64,000 nt of DNA from Hydrogenophaga sp. (GTDB taxonomy: Bacteria; Pseudomonadota; Gammaproteobacteria; Burkholderiales; Burkholderiaceae_C), in contig NZ_SDDV01000001.1 in assembly GCF_014773545.1 (NCBI RefSeq), positions 1 to 64,000 of the forward strand, read 5' to 3'. The translations under genes and the position numbers were made by a program. This document shows, one piece after another, positions 1 to 11,062 of this stretch (its first letter is position 1; every line of letters starts with the position of its first letter). Below the pieces are notes generated by a model. The model was not told the origin of the DNA, made no database searches, and saw nothing but the letters and a program-made list of their open reading frames with translations.

Positions 1-28
1 GTGAGTTGGGCTAAGTTGTTGATTTAAT

Positions 29-104
29 TGGTGCCGGAGAGATGAATCGAACACCCGACCTTCTCATTACGAATGAGCTGCTCTACCGACTGAGCTACAC
101 CGGC
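29..104 (-). tRNA. tRNA-Thr (anticodon CGT)
   Basis: A complete 76-nt cloverleaf reads on the minus strand. The acceptor stem GCCGGTG pairs with CTCCGGC apart from one T-T mismatch, the D stem is GCTC/GAGC, the anticodon loop is TTCGTAA and the T arm carries TTCGATT. The CCA end is encoded (TGG at 29-31 on the plus strand). The anticodon CGT decodes the Thr codon ACG. It lies 11 bp beyond the fbp stop codon, on the same strand. Confidence 0.95.
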
Positions 105-115
105 AACGCCTTCCA

Positions 116-1135
116 TTATAGCCCGGTGTGGTAGCTGGTGATTCGGTCGACCTCGTTTCTGGAGCCTAGGATCACGCTGACGCGTTCGTGCAGTTGGTTA
201 GGCTGGATGTCCAGAATGCGCTGGCGGGCGTTGCTGGCGGCGCCGCCGGCTTGTTCGACCAGCCAACCCATGGGGTTGGCTTCGTACATCAGCCGCAGCT
301 TGCCGGGCTTGCCGGGATCGCGCTTGTCCCAGGGGTACAGAAAGACGCCGCCGCGCGAGAGGATGCGGTGCACGTCGGCCACCATGGAGGCCACCCAGCG
401 CATGTTGAAGTCCTTGCCGCGCGGGCCGCCCAGTCCTGCCAGGCATTCGTCCACGTAGCGTTTGACCGGCGCGTCCCAGTGCCGCATATTGCTCATGTTG
501 ATGGCGAACTCTTGCGTGTCGGGCGGGATTTGCAGTTGTTCCCTGGTCAGCATGAAAGAGCCTTGCTCGCGGTCGAGCGTGAACAAATCAACACCGTTGC
601 CCACTGTCAGCACCAGGGTGGTTTGCGGGCCGTAGACGCAGTAGCCGGCTGCCACCTGGTCCCTGCCGGGTTGCAGGAAGTCTTGTTCGCTCACGCCGTG
701 GTTCTGGCCGGGCGGGTGTTCTGGTTTTTTCAGCACGCTGAAGATGGTGCCGATGCTGACGTTGACATCGATATTGGATGAGCCGTCGAGCGGGTCAAAC
801 AGCAGCAGGTACTCGCCCTGCGGGTAGCGGTTGGGCACCGGGTAAATGCCGTCCATTTCCTCGCTCGCCATGGCCGCGAGGTGGCCGCCCCATTCGTTGG
901 CCTCGATCAGCACGTCATTGGCGATGATGTCGAGTTGTTTTTGCATCTCGCCCTGCACGTTTTCGGTCTGCGCCGTACCCAGCACGCCGCCGAGCTCGCC
1001 CTTGTTGACGGCCTGGCTGATGCTTTTGCAGGCGCGCGCCACCACTTCGAGCAGCAGCCGCAACTCTGGCGGTATGCGGCCGTGCACGCGCTGTTGTTCG
1101 ACCAGATAGCGAGTCAGTGCGATGCGTTGGGTCAT
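116..1135 (-). CDS. fbp: Fructose-1,6-bisphosphatase class 1
   Basis: Hydrolyses fructose 1,6-bisphosphate to fructose 6-phosphate in gluconeogenesis, or in the Calvin cycle where present; cytoplasmic. The 339-aa product has the family's usual length. The metal-binding and catalytic motif [11 protein letters not shown] lies at residues 113-123, and the C-terminal half keeps the phosphate/substrate-binding stretch around [15 protein letters not shown]. The ATG at 1135 is chosen because [15 protein letters not shown] is the normal N-terminus. The frame stays open 45 codons further upstream, but those codons are the 126-bp repeat at 1153-1278 and should not be annotated as protein. pepN lies upstream on the same strand, so the two may be cotranscribed. 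Confidence 0.95.
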   Translation of the reverse strand: MTQRIALTRYLVEQQRVHGRIPPELRLLLEVVARACKSISQAVNKGELGGVLGTAQTENVQGEMQKQLDIIANDVLIEANEWGGHLAAMASEEMDGIYPVPNRYPQGEYLLLFDPLDGSSNIDVNVSIGTIFSVLKKPEHPPGQNHGVSEQDFLQPGRDQVAAGYCVYGPQTTLVLTVGNGVDLFTLDREQGSFMLTREQLQIPPDTQEFAINMSNMRHWDAPVKRYVDECLAGLGGPRGKDFNMRWVASMVADVHRILSRGGVFLYPWDKRDPGKPGKLRLMYEANPMGWLVEQAGGAASNARQRILDIQPNQLHERVSVILGSRNEVDRITSYHTGL

Positions 1136-1152
1136 GGGGGTTCCTGATGGGG

Positions 1153-1278
1153 TTAACGTGAGAGTCGGGCCGCGACTCACTTCGCTCCCCTCTCCCGCGT
1201 GCGGGAGAGGGGTTGGGGGTGAGGGAGAACGGGTATGACTTTCATTTTCCGGGGTGGCTTTCAAAGTCATGCCCGTTA
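1153..1278. repeat. 126-bp repeat element, copy A
   Basis: First of three copies of a 126-bp sequence (others at 13764-13889 and 22345-22470). By eye the copies differ at about 5-7 positions. It begins TTAACGTG and ends CATGCCCGTTA, so the two ends carry TTA and a short inverted repeat. Inside are a perfect 12-bp stem CCCCTCTCCCGC/GCGGGAGAGGGG with a 2-nt loop and a second 14-15-bp stem near the right end, with the arms AACGGG.ATGACTTT and AAAGTCATGCCCGTT. The right-hand TTA is exactly the pepN stop codon on the minus strand. It encodes no protein of its own. Confidence 0.9.
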
Positions 1279-4020
1279 ATCGGTCAGTGCGCGCGTAACG
1301 ACTTCGCGCACGTCCTTGCTTAAATCGGTCTTGGCGGCAACGCGGGAGATGGCTTCGCGCGCCGCGCTGCGGTAGGGTTCGGCGAGCTTTTTCCAGCGGT
1401 CGAGCGCGCGCGCCAGACGCGCGGCGAGTTGCGGGTTGAAGCCGTCGATTTCGAGCACGCGCTCGCTCCAGAACACGTAGCCGGCGGCGTCGCTGCGGTG
1501 GAAAGCGGCCGGGTTGGCGTTGCAGTAGCTAAAGATCAGGCTGCGCGCACGGTTTGGGTTTTTCAGATTGAAGTCCGGGTGCGCCATGAGCTGTCGCACG
1601 ACGGGCAGCACCTGGCCGGTGCGCTCGGGGGCGCCTGCTTGCACGGCAAACCACTTGTCCAGCACCAGAGCATCGTGCTTGAACAAGGCATGAAAGCGCG
1701 CCAGCGCGTCCTGCGCCAGCGGCTGCCCGCTGCGCACCAGGGCCGACAACGCATTGAAGCGGTCGGTCATATTGCCGGCGTCTTTGAAGCGTTGCAGCGC
1801 CTTGCCAGGCCACACCGCCTGTCCTGAGCTTGGCCTGTCCTGAGCTTGGCCTGGTCGAAGGGTCGAAGGGTCGTTTTCGCTTGCAGCCAGGCACAGCATG
1901 CCCAGCGCCAGGCCGGCCAGGGCGCGCCGGCCACTGCTGCGCGGGTCGGGACGGTAGGCGCCGCTGTCTTTGTGGTTTTCGTAGGCCCAGACCCAGTCGT
2001 CGTGCAGTGCCTGGGCGAGTTGTGTGCGCATGGCTTCGCGCACGGCGTGAATGCGCGGCGGGTCGACCACGTCGAGCTGCTCGGCCAAGTAGTTCTCGGA
2101 CGGCAGGGTGAGCACCAGCTCTTTGAATGCCGCGTCCAGCTCCGGGTGGCGCAGCACGGCACGCAAGGCGTGCAGGCAGGCCGCGTCCAGCGGTTCGCGC
2201 GTTGGTGCGCCGCTGGCCAGAACGGCGTGCAGGGCGCGGCGCAGCGTCAGGCGCTGTGCTGCTTCCCAGCGGTTGAACGGGTCGCTGTCACAGGCCAGCA
2301 GGCCGAGCAATTGCTCGTCGCTGTAGTCGAAGTCGAGCAGCACTGGGGCCGAGAATCCGCGCAGCAGCGAGGGCAGGGGTTGGGCGTCGATGTTGACGAA
2401 AGTCAGGCGCTGGCTGGCTTCGGTCAGCACCAGGGTGCGGCTGCCGACTGTGGCGCAGCTTTCGTGCGCCAGTTGCAGCGGCAGTTCGCGCCCGTCGGCA
2501 TCGAGCAGACCCAGAGTCAGCGGGATCACGAACGGTTCTTTCGGCGCCGAGCCGGGTGTGGGCGCGCAGCTTTGCGAAAACGTGAGCGTGTAGCTGCGCG
2601 CGGCGGCGTCGTATTCGCCGCGGGCGTGCAGGCGCGGCGTGCCGGCCTGGCTGTACCAGCGCATGAACTGCGGCAGCAGGCGCTCCAGATCGCTGTGCGG
2701 GTTGGCGTCGGCCATCGCCTGGGCAAAGTCGTCGCAGGTGACGGCGCTGCCGTCGTGGCGCTCGAAATACCGTTTCATGCCGGCGGCAAAGCCGGCACGC
2801 CCGACCAGGGTCTGCATCATGCGCACCACTTCGGCGCCCTTTTCGTACACCGTGACGGTGTAGAAGTTGTTGATTTCTGCGTAGCTGTCGGGCCGCACCG
2901 GGTGCGCCATCGGGCCGGCATCTTCCGGAAACTGGGCGGTGCGCAGCACGCGCACGTCCTCGATGCGCTTGACCGCGCGCGCCGACGCATCGGCGCACAA
3001 GTCCATGCTGAATTCCTGGTCGCGAAAGACCGTCAGACCTTCTTTCAGGCTGAGTTGGAACCAGTCGCGGCAGGTCACGCGGTTACCGCTCCAGTTGTGG
3101 AAGTACTCGTGGCCGACCACCGACTCGATGTGGGCGAAGTCGGCGTCGGTGGCGGTGGAGCTATTGGCCAGCACGTACTTGGCGTTGAAGATGTTGAGGC
3201 CTTTGTTCTCCATCGCACCCATGTTGAAGTCGGAGGTGGCCACGATCATGAAGCGCTCCAGATCGAGTGCCAGGCCAAAGCGCGCTTCGTCCCAGGCCAC
3301 GCTGGCGATCAGCGAGGCCATGGCGTGTTCGGTCTTGTCCATGTCGCCCGGTCGCACATAAATTTGCAGCAGGTGCTCGCTGCCGTTGCGCGCCGTGATG
3401 CGCTGCTCGCGCGCCACCAGTTGGCCGGCCACCAGGGCAAACAAGTAGCAGGGTTTTTTATGCGGATCGACCCAGCGCGCAAAGTGGCGGCCGTCGGGCA
3501 GCGTGCCCTGCTCGACCAGGTTGCCGTTGGACAGCAGCACCGGGTACTGGGCCGGGTCGGCGCGCAGCGTCACGCTAAAGCTGGCCATCACGTCGGGGCG
3601 GTCCAGAAAGTAGGTGATGCGGCGAAAACCTTCGGCTTCACACTGGGTGAAAAACGTGCCTTGACTGACGTACAAGCCCATCAGATGGGTGTTTTTTTCC
3701 GGCGCGCAGGTGCTGAAAATTTCCAGCTCGAACGGGTCGTCGTCGGTCGGCAGGTTTTCCAGCACCAGTTGGCAGCCTTCGATCTTGAACGAGCAGCCTG
3801 CGCCATTGAGCAGCACGCGCGCGAGTTGCAGCTCTTCGCCGTCGAGCCGCAGCGCCTGCGCGGGCTGCGCGGGGTTGCGGCGCAGCCGCATTTTGTTGAG
3901 CACCCGGGTCTTGGCCGGGTCGAGATCGAAACACAGATCGACGTTGTCGATCAGAAAAGCCGGGGCGGCGTAGTCCTGGCGGTGCACCACGCTGGGAGGG
4001 TCTTGACGCGATGAGCTCAT
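1276..4020 (-). CDS. pepN: Aminopeptidase N (M1 family)
   Basis: Zinc metallopeptidase that removes N-terminal residues from peptides in the cytoplasm. The 914-aa protein has the exopeptidase motif GAMENKG, the zinc site HEYFHNW at residues 304-310, and the downstream glutamate in [14 protein letters not shown]. The start is the ATG at 4020 (MSSSRQDPP); the frame extends only to a TTG upstream. The C-terminal helical domain contains a foreign stretch encoded by tandem 16-bp repeats (1818-1870), just before the conserved NMTDRFNAL segment, so the protein carries roughly 18-20 extra residues. The stop codon TAA coincides with the end of the 126-bp repeat. prfB ends 12 bp upstream of the start. 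Confidence 0.95.
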   Translation of the reverse strand: MSSSRQDPPSVVHRQDYAAPAFLIDNVDLCFDLDPAKTRVLNKMRLRRNPAQPAQALRLDGEELQLARVLLNGAGCSFKIEGCQLVLENLPTDDDPFELEIFSTCAPEKNTHLMGLYVSQGTFFTQCEAEGFRRITYFLDRPDVMASFSVTLRADPAQYPVLLSNGNLVEQGTLPDGRHFARWVDPHKKPCYLFALVAGQLVAREQRITARNGSEHLLQIYVRPGDMDKTEHAMASLIASVAWDEARFGLALDLERFMIVATSDFNMGAMENKGLNIFNAKYVLANSSTATDADFAHIESVVGHEYFHNWSGNRVTCRDWFQLSLKEGLTVFRDQEFSMDLCADASARAVKRIEDVRVLRTAQFPEDAGPMAHPVRPDSYAEINNFYTVTVYEKGAEVVRMMQTLVGRAGFAAGMKRYFERHDGSAVTCDDFAQAMADANPHSDLERLLPQFMRWYSQAGTPRLHARGEYDAAARSYTLTFSQSCAPTPGSAPKEPFVIPLTLGLLDADGRELPLQLAHESCATVGSRTLVLTEASQRLTFVNIDAQPLPSLLRGFSAPVLLDFDYSDEQLLGLLACDSDPFNRWEAAQRLTLRRALHAVLASGAPTREPLDAACLHALRAVLRHPELDAAFKELVLTLPSENYLAEQLDVVDPPRIHAVREAMRTQLAQALHDDWVWAYENHKDSGAYRPDPRSSGRRALAGLALGMLCLAASENDPSTLRPGQAQDRPSSGQAVWPGKALQRFKDAGNMTDRFNALSALVRSGQPLAQDALARFHALFKHDALVLDKWFAVQAGAPERTGQVLPVVRQLMAHPDFNLKNPNRARSLIFSYCNANPAAFHRSDAAGYVFWSERVLEIDGFNPQLAARLARALDRWKKLAEPYRSAAREAISRVAAKTDLSKDVREVVTRALTD
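1818..1870. repeat. Tandem 16-bp repeat inside pepN
   Basis: Two perfect tandem copies of CCTGTCCTGAGCTTGG (1818-1833 and 1834-1849) are followed by CCTGGTCGAAGGGTCGAAGGG. The same units recur at about 7040-7215 and 34125-34240. Here the sequence is read in frame by pepN, giving Pro/Gln/Arg-rich residues foreign to the family. Confidence 0.85.
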
Positions 4021-4031
4021 GGGGGTTCTTG

Positions 4032-5139
4032 TCAAACGCCTTGCTTCAACGAGGCTTCGATGAAGGGGTCGAGATCGCCGTCCAGCACTTTTTGCGTGGC
4101 TGAAATCTCGACGTTGGTGCGCAGGTCTTTGATGCGGCTGTTGTCCAGCACGTAGGATCGAATCTGGTGTCCCCAGCCGACGTCGGTCTTGCTGTCTTCG
4201 AGTTTTTGCTGTTCTAGCATGCGCTTGCGCAGCTCAAAGTCGTACAGGCGCGAGCGCAGGCGCTTCCAGGCCACGTCGCGGTTGCTGTGTTGGCTGCGGC
4301 CGTCCTGGCACTGCACCACGATGCCGGTCGGCATGTGCGTCAGGCGCACCGCCGAGTCGGTCTTGTTGATGTGCTGGCCGCCGGCGCCGGAGGCGCGGAA
4401 GGTGTCGGTTCGCACGTCGGACGGGTTGATGTCGATCTCGATCGAGTCATCGACTTCGGGGTACACGAACACCGACGCGAACGAGGTGTGGCGCCCGCCC
4501 GAAGAGTCGAACGGACTCTTGCGCACCAGCCGGTGTACGCCGGTTTCGGTGCGCAACAGGCCAAAGGCGTACTCACCTTCGACCTTGATGGTGGCACTTT
4601 TGATGCCAGCGGTGTCACCCGGGGTTTCGTCTTCCAGAGTGGTCTTGAAGTCTTTGCGTTCGGCGTAGCGCAGGTACTGGCGCAGCAGCATGCTGGCCCA
4701 GTCGCAGGCTTCGGTGCCGCCGGCGCCAGCCTGGATGTCCACAAAGCAGTTCAGCGGATCGGCCGGGTTGTTGAACATGCGACGGAATTCGAGTTTTTCC
4801 ACCTCGGCTGCGATTTGGGCGGCTTCACTCTCTATGGTGAGGAGGCCGGCGGCGTCACCGTCTTCGCTCGACATCGCGAACAACTCGGTGTTGTCCGACA
4901 GCTCGCTGCTGAGGCGATCGAGCGCCAGCACCACGCCTTCGAGCATTTTTTTCTCTTTGCCCAGGTCTTGGGCGCGCTTGGGATCGTCCCAGACCTTGGG
5001 GTCTTCCAGTGCCGCTTCGACTTCTTTGAGTTTCAATGCCTTGGCATCGTAGTCAAAGATACCCCCGGAGTTCAATCACGCGCTGGCTCAGGTCGGCCAG
5101 TTGGCTGCGGATGGCGTTGCTGCGTTCGGCTTCAATCAT
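4032..5139 (-). CDS. prfB: Peptide chain release factor 2 (programmed +1 frameshift)
   Basis: Recognises UAA and UGA and triggers peptide release on the ribosome. Translation begins at the ATG at 5139 ([12 protein letters not shown]), runs 28 codons to an in-frame TGA at 5053-5055, and must shift +1 on the CTT codon to continue as [13 protein letters not shown]. The total is 368 aa, against 365 for E. coli RF2. The second frame has the stop-recognition SPF motif ([10 protein letters not shown]) and the catalytic GGQ ([15 protein letters not shown]) near residue 250. The gene should be annotated as joined rather than as two ORFs. Release depends on RF2 level, which autoregulates the shift in the family. 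Confidence 0.95.
5052..5067 (-). promoter_or_regulatory. prfB +1 programmed frameshift site
   Basis: On the minus strand the sequence CGGGGGTATCTTTGAC contains an SD-like GGGGG, a 3-nt spacer TAT, the slippery CTT and the in-frame TGA followed by C. This matches the classical RF2 recoding signal almost base for base. Confidence 0.93.
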
Positions 5140-5259
5140 GGGGGTGCGCTTTGAATGAGAGAGGGATAAAAGCACAATTTTCTCACGTTTGATTGTGCTG
5201 GGTGGTTCAAGCTCAGCGCGCCGACTGCCCCGGTGTGCCAAGCTTTGAGCGGCTTGCGC

Positions 5260-6774
5260 TCAGGAAAAACCCAGCAGCGTCACCAGCACGCCGCAGACGC
5301 CGAGCAGAGCCAGGGCATAGGCGGGTCGGCGCGGTATGTCGCCGCCGCGCGCCATACCGCGCCCGAACAGAAAGAATACAAAGGGGTGGACCAGAAACGG
5401 CATGGCAAACACGAAGGCAATCAGCAAGGCAGCCTCGGGGCCGAACAAGCCGCCCTGCAGGGCGGCAAACAGACCGAAGTGCGACAGCGACGAGCTGGCG
5501 GCCATGGCCGCGTCGGCCAGCGGCAGGCCCGACAACAACACCAAGCCGCCGAACATTGCAGTCAGTTGCCAGCCGAACGAGAACAGCATCAGAGCCTTGA
5601 CCTCGGCGCGGTCATCGCCGCCGGCGCGGCGCAGTTGCCCAAACGCGAGCGCGCTGAGGACGACACCACACAAGGCCGCCAGTGCCGTCGGCCACAGCAG
5701 CAGCCGACCGGTTTCCAGACTGAAGGCCAAAATGGCGAACAAGAACACGTGGCCGAAGAAGGGCACGCCAATCATGATAGGTGCGCGCCGCTGCGCAATC
5801 TCGCCCATGTCGCCGGCGGTGCAGGCGCCGGTCAGGCCGGCGTGCGAGAGCGCGCCGGCCATGCCGGGTGCCAGATTGCGCACCGCCGTCGTATGGCCCA
5901 GCAGCATCAGCAGCGAGATGCCGCCAAACATCCACATCAGTTGGCCGAAGAAGCCGTACAGCAGCAACACCGAGACGCCGTCGAGTGCCAGGGCTTGCAG
6001 CAGCAGCGAGCCGCCGACCAGGAAGTTGGCCGCCAGCACCACCGGAATGCCACCAAACAGCAGCGCGCGCAGCGCCGGTCCATGGCGCCAACGCGGGCAG
6101 AGCCAGCCCAGCAAGATCGCCATCAGCATGATGAAGAAGATGGGCGGAAACGCCGCATATTCGCGCACGCGCATGGCGATCAGGCTGGCTGCCGCCAATG
6201 CCAGAATCAGCAGCAACAGTTCGAGTGCGCCTTTGCCCAGATAGCGGCGCTTGTTCTCGACCTGAGCGCCGGGGTCGATCACGATCGCCGCGAACACCAG
6301 CCCCAGGTAGGCCAGCAAGGGAAAAATGGCGGCCTGATCGCCGCCCGTGCCCAGCAGCACGCGCACGCAGGCGTCCACGCCCAGCAGCACGAAGAAAGCG
6401 CGCACGATGAAAAACAACTGGGTGCGGCCGGTGCCCAGAAGCACCTCGGTCTTGTTGGGCAGCATGGAGTTGTCGGTCTCCATCTGTGCACGGCCAAACA
6501 GGCGTCGCAGCTCCTGCCCGCCGACGAAGAATGAGGCCGCCAGCGCGATGATGGTGGCGCGCCCGAGCAAACCCAGCAAGTAAAAGTCGGGCAGGCCGGG
6601 CGTGCCGGCCTGGGTCAGTACCAACAAGGCACCCAGGCTCAGGCCAAACACCACGATGATGAGGATGGGCGAGTAGAACGATCCCGCCACCACCGCGCGC
6701 GCCACCAGCACGACCGGAATCAGCAGCAGCAGCGTGAACCAGAATTGATTTAGAAAAGCGAACGCGTCGGTCAT
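5260..6774 (-). CDS. Polytopic membrane protein of unknown function
   Basis: A 504-aa, very hydrophobic protein starting at the ATG at 6774 (MTDAFAFLNQFW). I count about 12-14 likely membrane segments, separated by short charged loops such as GRAQMETDNSMLPNKTE and DPGAQVENKRRY. A conserved-looking loop with Cys and acidic residues, GLTGACTAGDMGEIAQRR, lies in the middle and may be functional. I do not recognise a transporter or enzyme family. No signal peptide or soluble domain is visible. It lies 120 bp upstream of prfB on the same strand, and the repeat-rich tract 6775-7333 is on its 5' side. Confidence 0.75.
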   Translation of the reverse strand: MTDAFAFLNQFWFTLLLLIPVVLVARAVVAGSFYSPILIIVVFGLSLGALLVLTQAGTPGLPDFYLLGLLGRATIIALAASFFVGGQELRRLFGRAQMETDNSMLPNKTEVLLGTGRTQLFFIVRAFFVLLGVDACVRVLLGTGGDQAAIFPLLAYLGLVFAAIVIDPGAQVENKRRYLGKGALELLLLILALAAASLIAMRVREYAAFPPIFFIMLMAILLGWLCPRWRHGPALRALLFGGIPVVLAANFLVGGSLLLQALALDGVSVLLLYGFFGQLMWMFGGISLLMLLGHTTAVRNLAPGMAGALSHAGLTGACTAGDMGEIAQRRAPIMIGVPFFGHVFLFAILAFSLETGRLLLWPTALAALCGVVLSALAFGQLRRAGGDDRAEVKALMLFSFGWQLTAMFGGLVLLSGLPLADAAMAASSSLSHFGLFAALQGGLFGPEAALLIAFVFAMPFLVHPFVFFLFGRGMARGGDIPRRPAYALALLGVCGVLVTLLGFS

Positions 6775-7039
6775 GGTGCCATTGTCGCAGGGCAGCACGA
6801 CACAGAAGTTACAGGTTCATCCCAACTGGGCCGCTACCCGGGCCCGGTTCAGAGGCGACCCCTCTTGCAGTTGGTGGCGCACCGGCGACTTGGCGCTGCG
6901 CGACGTCAACAGCCATCTCTGGAATCAGGGCTGTGCCGACGACATGTTTAAGTTCGGCTGCTTACCGCATCGGACCAAGTCAAGGTCTGCCTGCTGCTGG
7001 CGCTCTACCAATACCCCAAGCAGATCGCGTATGTTGACG

Positions 7040-7215
7040 CCTTGCTTTCTTCGACAAGCTTCCTTCGACAAGCTTCCTTCGACCCTTCGACCCTTCGACA
7101 GGCTCAGGACAGGCCAAGCTCAGGACAGGCCAGGCTCAGGACAGGCCGGTCGAAGGGTGGGCATGGGCTTCGACAGGCTCAGCCCGAACGGGGAACAGGG
7201 AGCAAGGAGCGGGGA
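7040..7215. repeat. Cluster of AGGCTCAGGACAGGCC-type units
   Basis: Contains tandem CTTCCTTCGACAAG units (about 7057-7080), CCCTTCGACCCTTCGACAGG, then three near-identical 15-17-bp units of the type AGGCTCAGGACAGGCC (about 7099-7145), and finally GGTCGAAGGG and GACAGGCTCAGCCCGAACGG. The units are the complement of those in pepN (1818-1870) and near 34190, so they belong to one dispersed family. AGGGAGCAAGGAGCGGGG-like units follow at 7197-7225. Confidence 0.8.
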
Positions 7216-7261
7216 GCAAGGAGCGGGTGGCGGGTGGCGCGTCATGACGCCAGCAACGAGC

Positions 7262-7302
7262 GTTCCCCCTTCGGGCTGACAGGCTCAGCCCGAAGGGGGA
7301 AC
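7262..7302. repeat. Perfect 18-bp inverted repeat (hairpin)
   Basis: GTTCCCCCTTCGGGCTGA (7262-7279) and its exact reverse complement (7285-7302) flank the 5-nt loop CAGGC. It lies 31 bp beyond the stop codon of the small His-rich gene (minus strand). It could therefore stop transcription of the efflux operon, although no U-tract follows. It shares TTCGGGCTGA with the dispersed repeat family. Confidence 0.85.
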
Positions 7303-7333
7303 GGATGGCGCTCTATCTGAACGGGTATGGGCG

Positions 7334-7753
7334 TTAGCGCAGGTTGAAGTTCACCCGGGTCGGCTGCTGGCCGGCCAGGGTGAGGTCCACAGCCACCCGC
7401 ACGCCCACGCCGGTGCGAAAGTTGCCCTCGGCCACTAGGCGGTTTTCACCGGCCGGCGCCAGCTTGACCGTCACCCGCTCGTTGCCCGCAAACAGGGTGG
7501 CCTGCGCGCTGGCGCCGGCGGTCGAGACCGGCTTGCCGTGGCTGCTGACGTGCAGCGTCAGGCGCTTGGGCTGGGCCACCAGCTCGTAGTTCAGGTTTTT
7601 CACCTCGCGCACCACGCCGCCGTGCTGGGGGCCGTGGTCGTGGCCGGCCGCGCCCGGGCCGGCCCAGGCGGGCGCGCTGGCCAGCAGGCCGATGCAGGCG
7701 GCGCCCAGACCGGCGGCGGTGAATGCTTTGAATTTGCAGAGAGAGGTTTTCAT
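7334..7753 (-). CDS. Small secreted His-rich protein of the efflux cluster
   Basis: A 139-aa protein with a clear Sec signal peptide (MKTSLCKFKAF, then a hydrophobic core ending around APAWA, residues 27-31). The mature part starts with a His-rich loop, GHDHGPQHGG, and continues as a small beta-rich domain. It is the last gene of the RND operon, 84 bp downstream of the pump. The His loop suggests periplasmic metal binding, but this is inference and I know no assigned function. The ATG at 7753 is preceded by GGAG. Confidence 0.8.
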   Translation of the reverse strand: MKTSLCKFKAFTAAGLGAACIGLLASAPAWAGPGAAGHDHGPQHGGVVREVKNLNYELVAQPKRLTLHVSSHGKPVSTAGASAQATLFAGNERVTVKLAPAGENRLVAEGNFRTGVGVRVAVDLTLAGQQPTRVNFNLR

Positions 7754-7767
7754 GTGAAGCTCCGGTT

Positions 7768-7808
7768 GAAAAAGAAAGAAAGAAAGAAAAAGAGAGAGAA
7801 AGAAAGGG
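7768..7808. repeat. 41-nt pure purine simple-sequence tract
   Basis: An uninterrupted A/G run with GAAA repeats and a GAGAGA core lies between the pump gene stop (7838) and the small His-rich gene start (7753). In the transcript it is a polypyrimidine leader ending about 15 nt before the start codon. Confidence 0.8.
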
Positions 7809-7837
7809 CGCAGGCGATGCGCTTGGAAGCGGCCGGA

Positions 7838-10984
<3,147 letters not shown>

Positions 10985-11062
10985 GTGGCCTCCTGCAACT
11001 GGGGTGGGTTGGGCCGGCCAGCGGCCCACAAAACAAGGGTGTGTGTCATGGGGCGGCTCCGC

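Larger units (their letters stand above)
6775..7333. other. Gene-free tract with repeats
   Basis: 559 bp between the membrane protein and the efflux cluster. From 6775 to about 7040 no convincing gene is visible. A plus-strand frame near 6970-7040 reads like a fragment of protein (VKVCLLLALYQYPKQ) but is too short to name. From about 7040 to 7310 it is built of short repeats and one long hairpin, annotated separately. Confidence 0.6.

Noticed and set aside
1136-1270. N-terminal extension of fbp to 1270
   Set aside because: The extra codons are the 126-bp repeat; the family starts at MTQRIALT (1135).
1846-4014. Long plus-strand open frame (722 codons) opposite pepN
   Set aside because: It is the antisense of a well-conserved gene; high GC codon bias keeps the opposite frame open, and the product has no recognisable domain.
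7040-7215. CRISPR-like repeat array
   Set aside because: Units are 14-17 bp with no unique spacers of constant length and no cas genes; they match a dispersed family instead.
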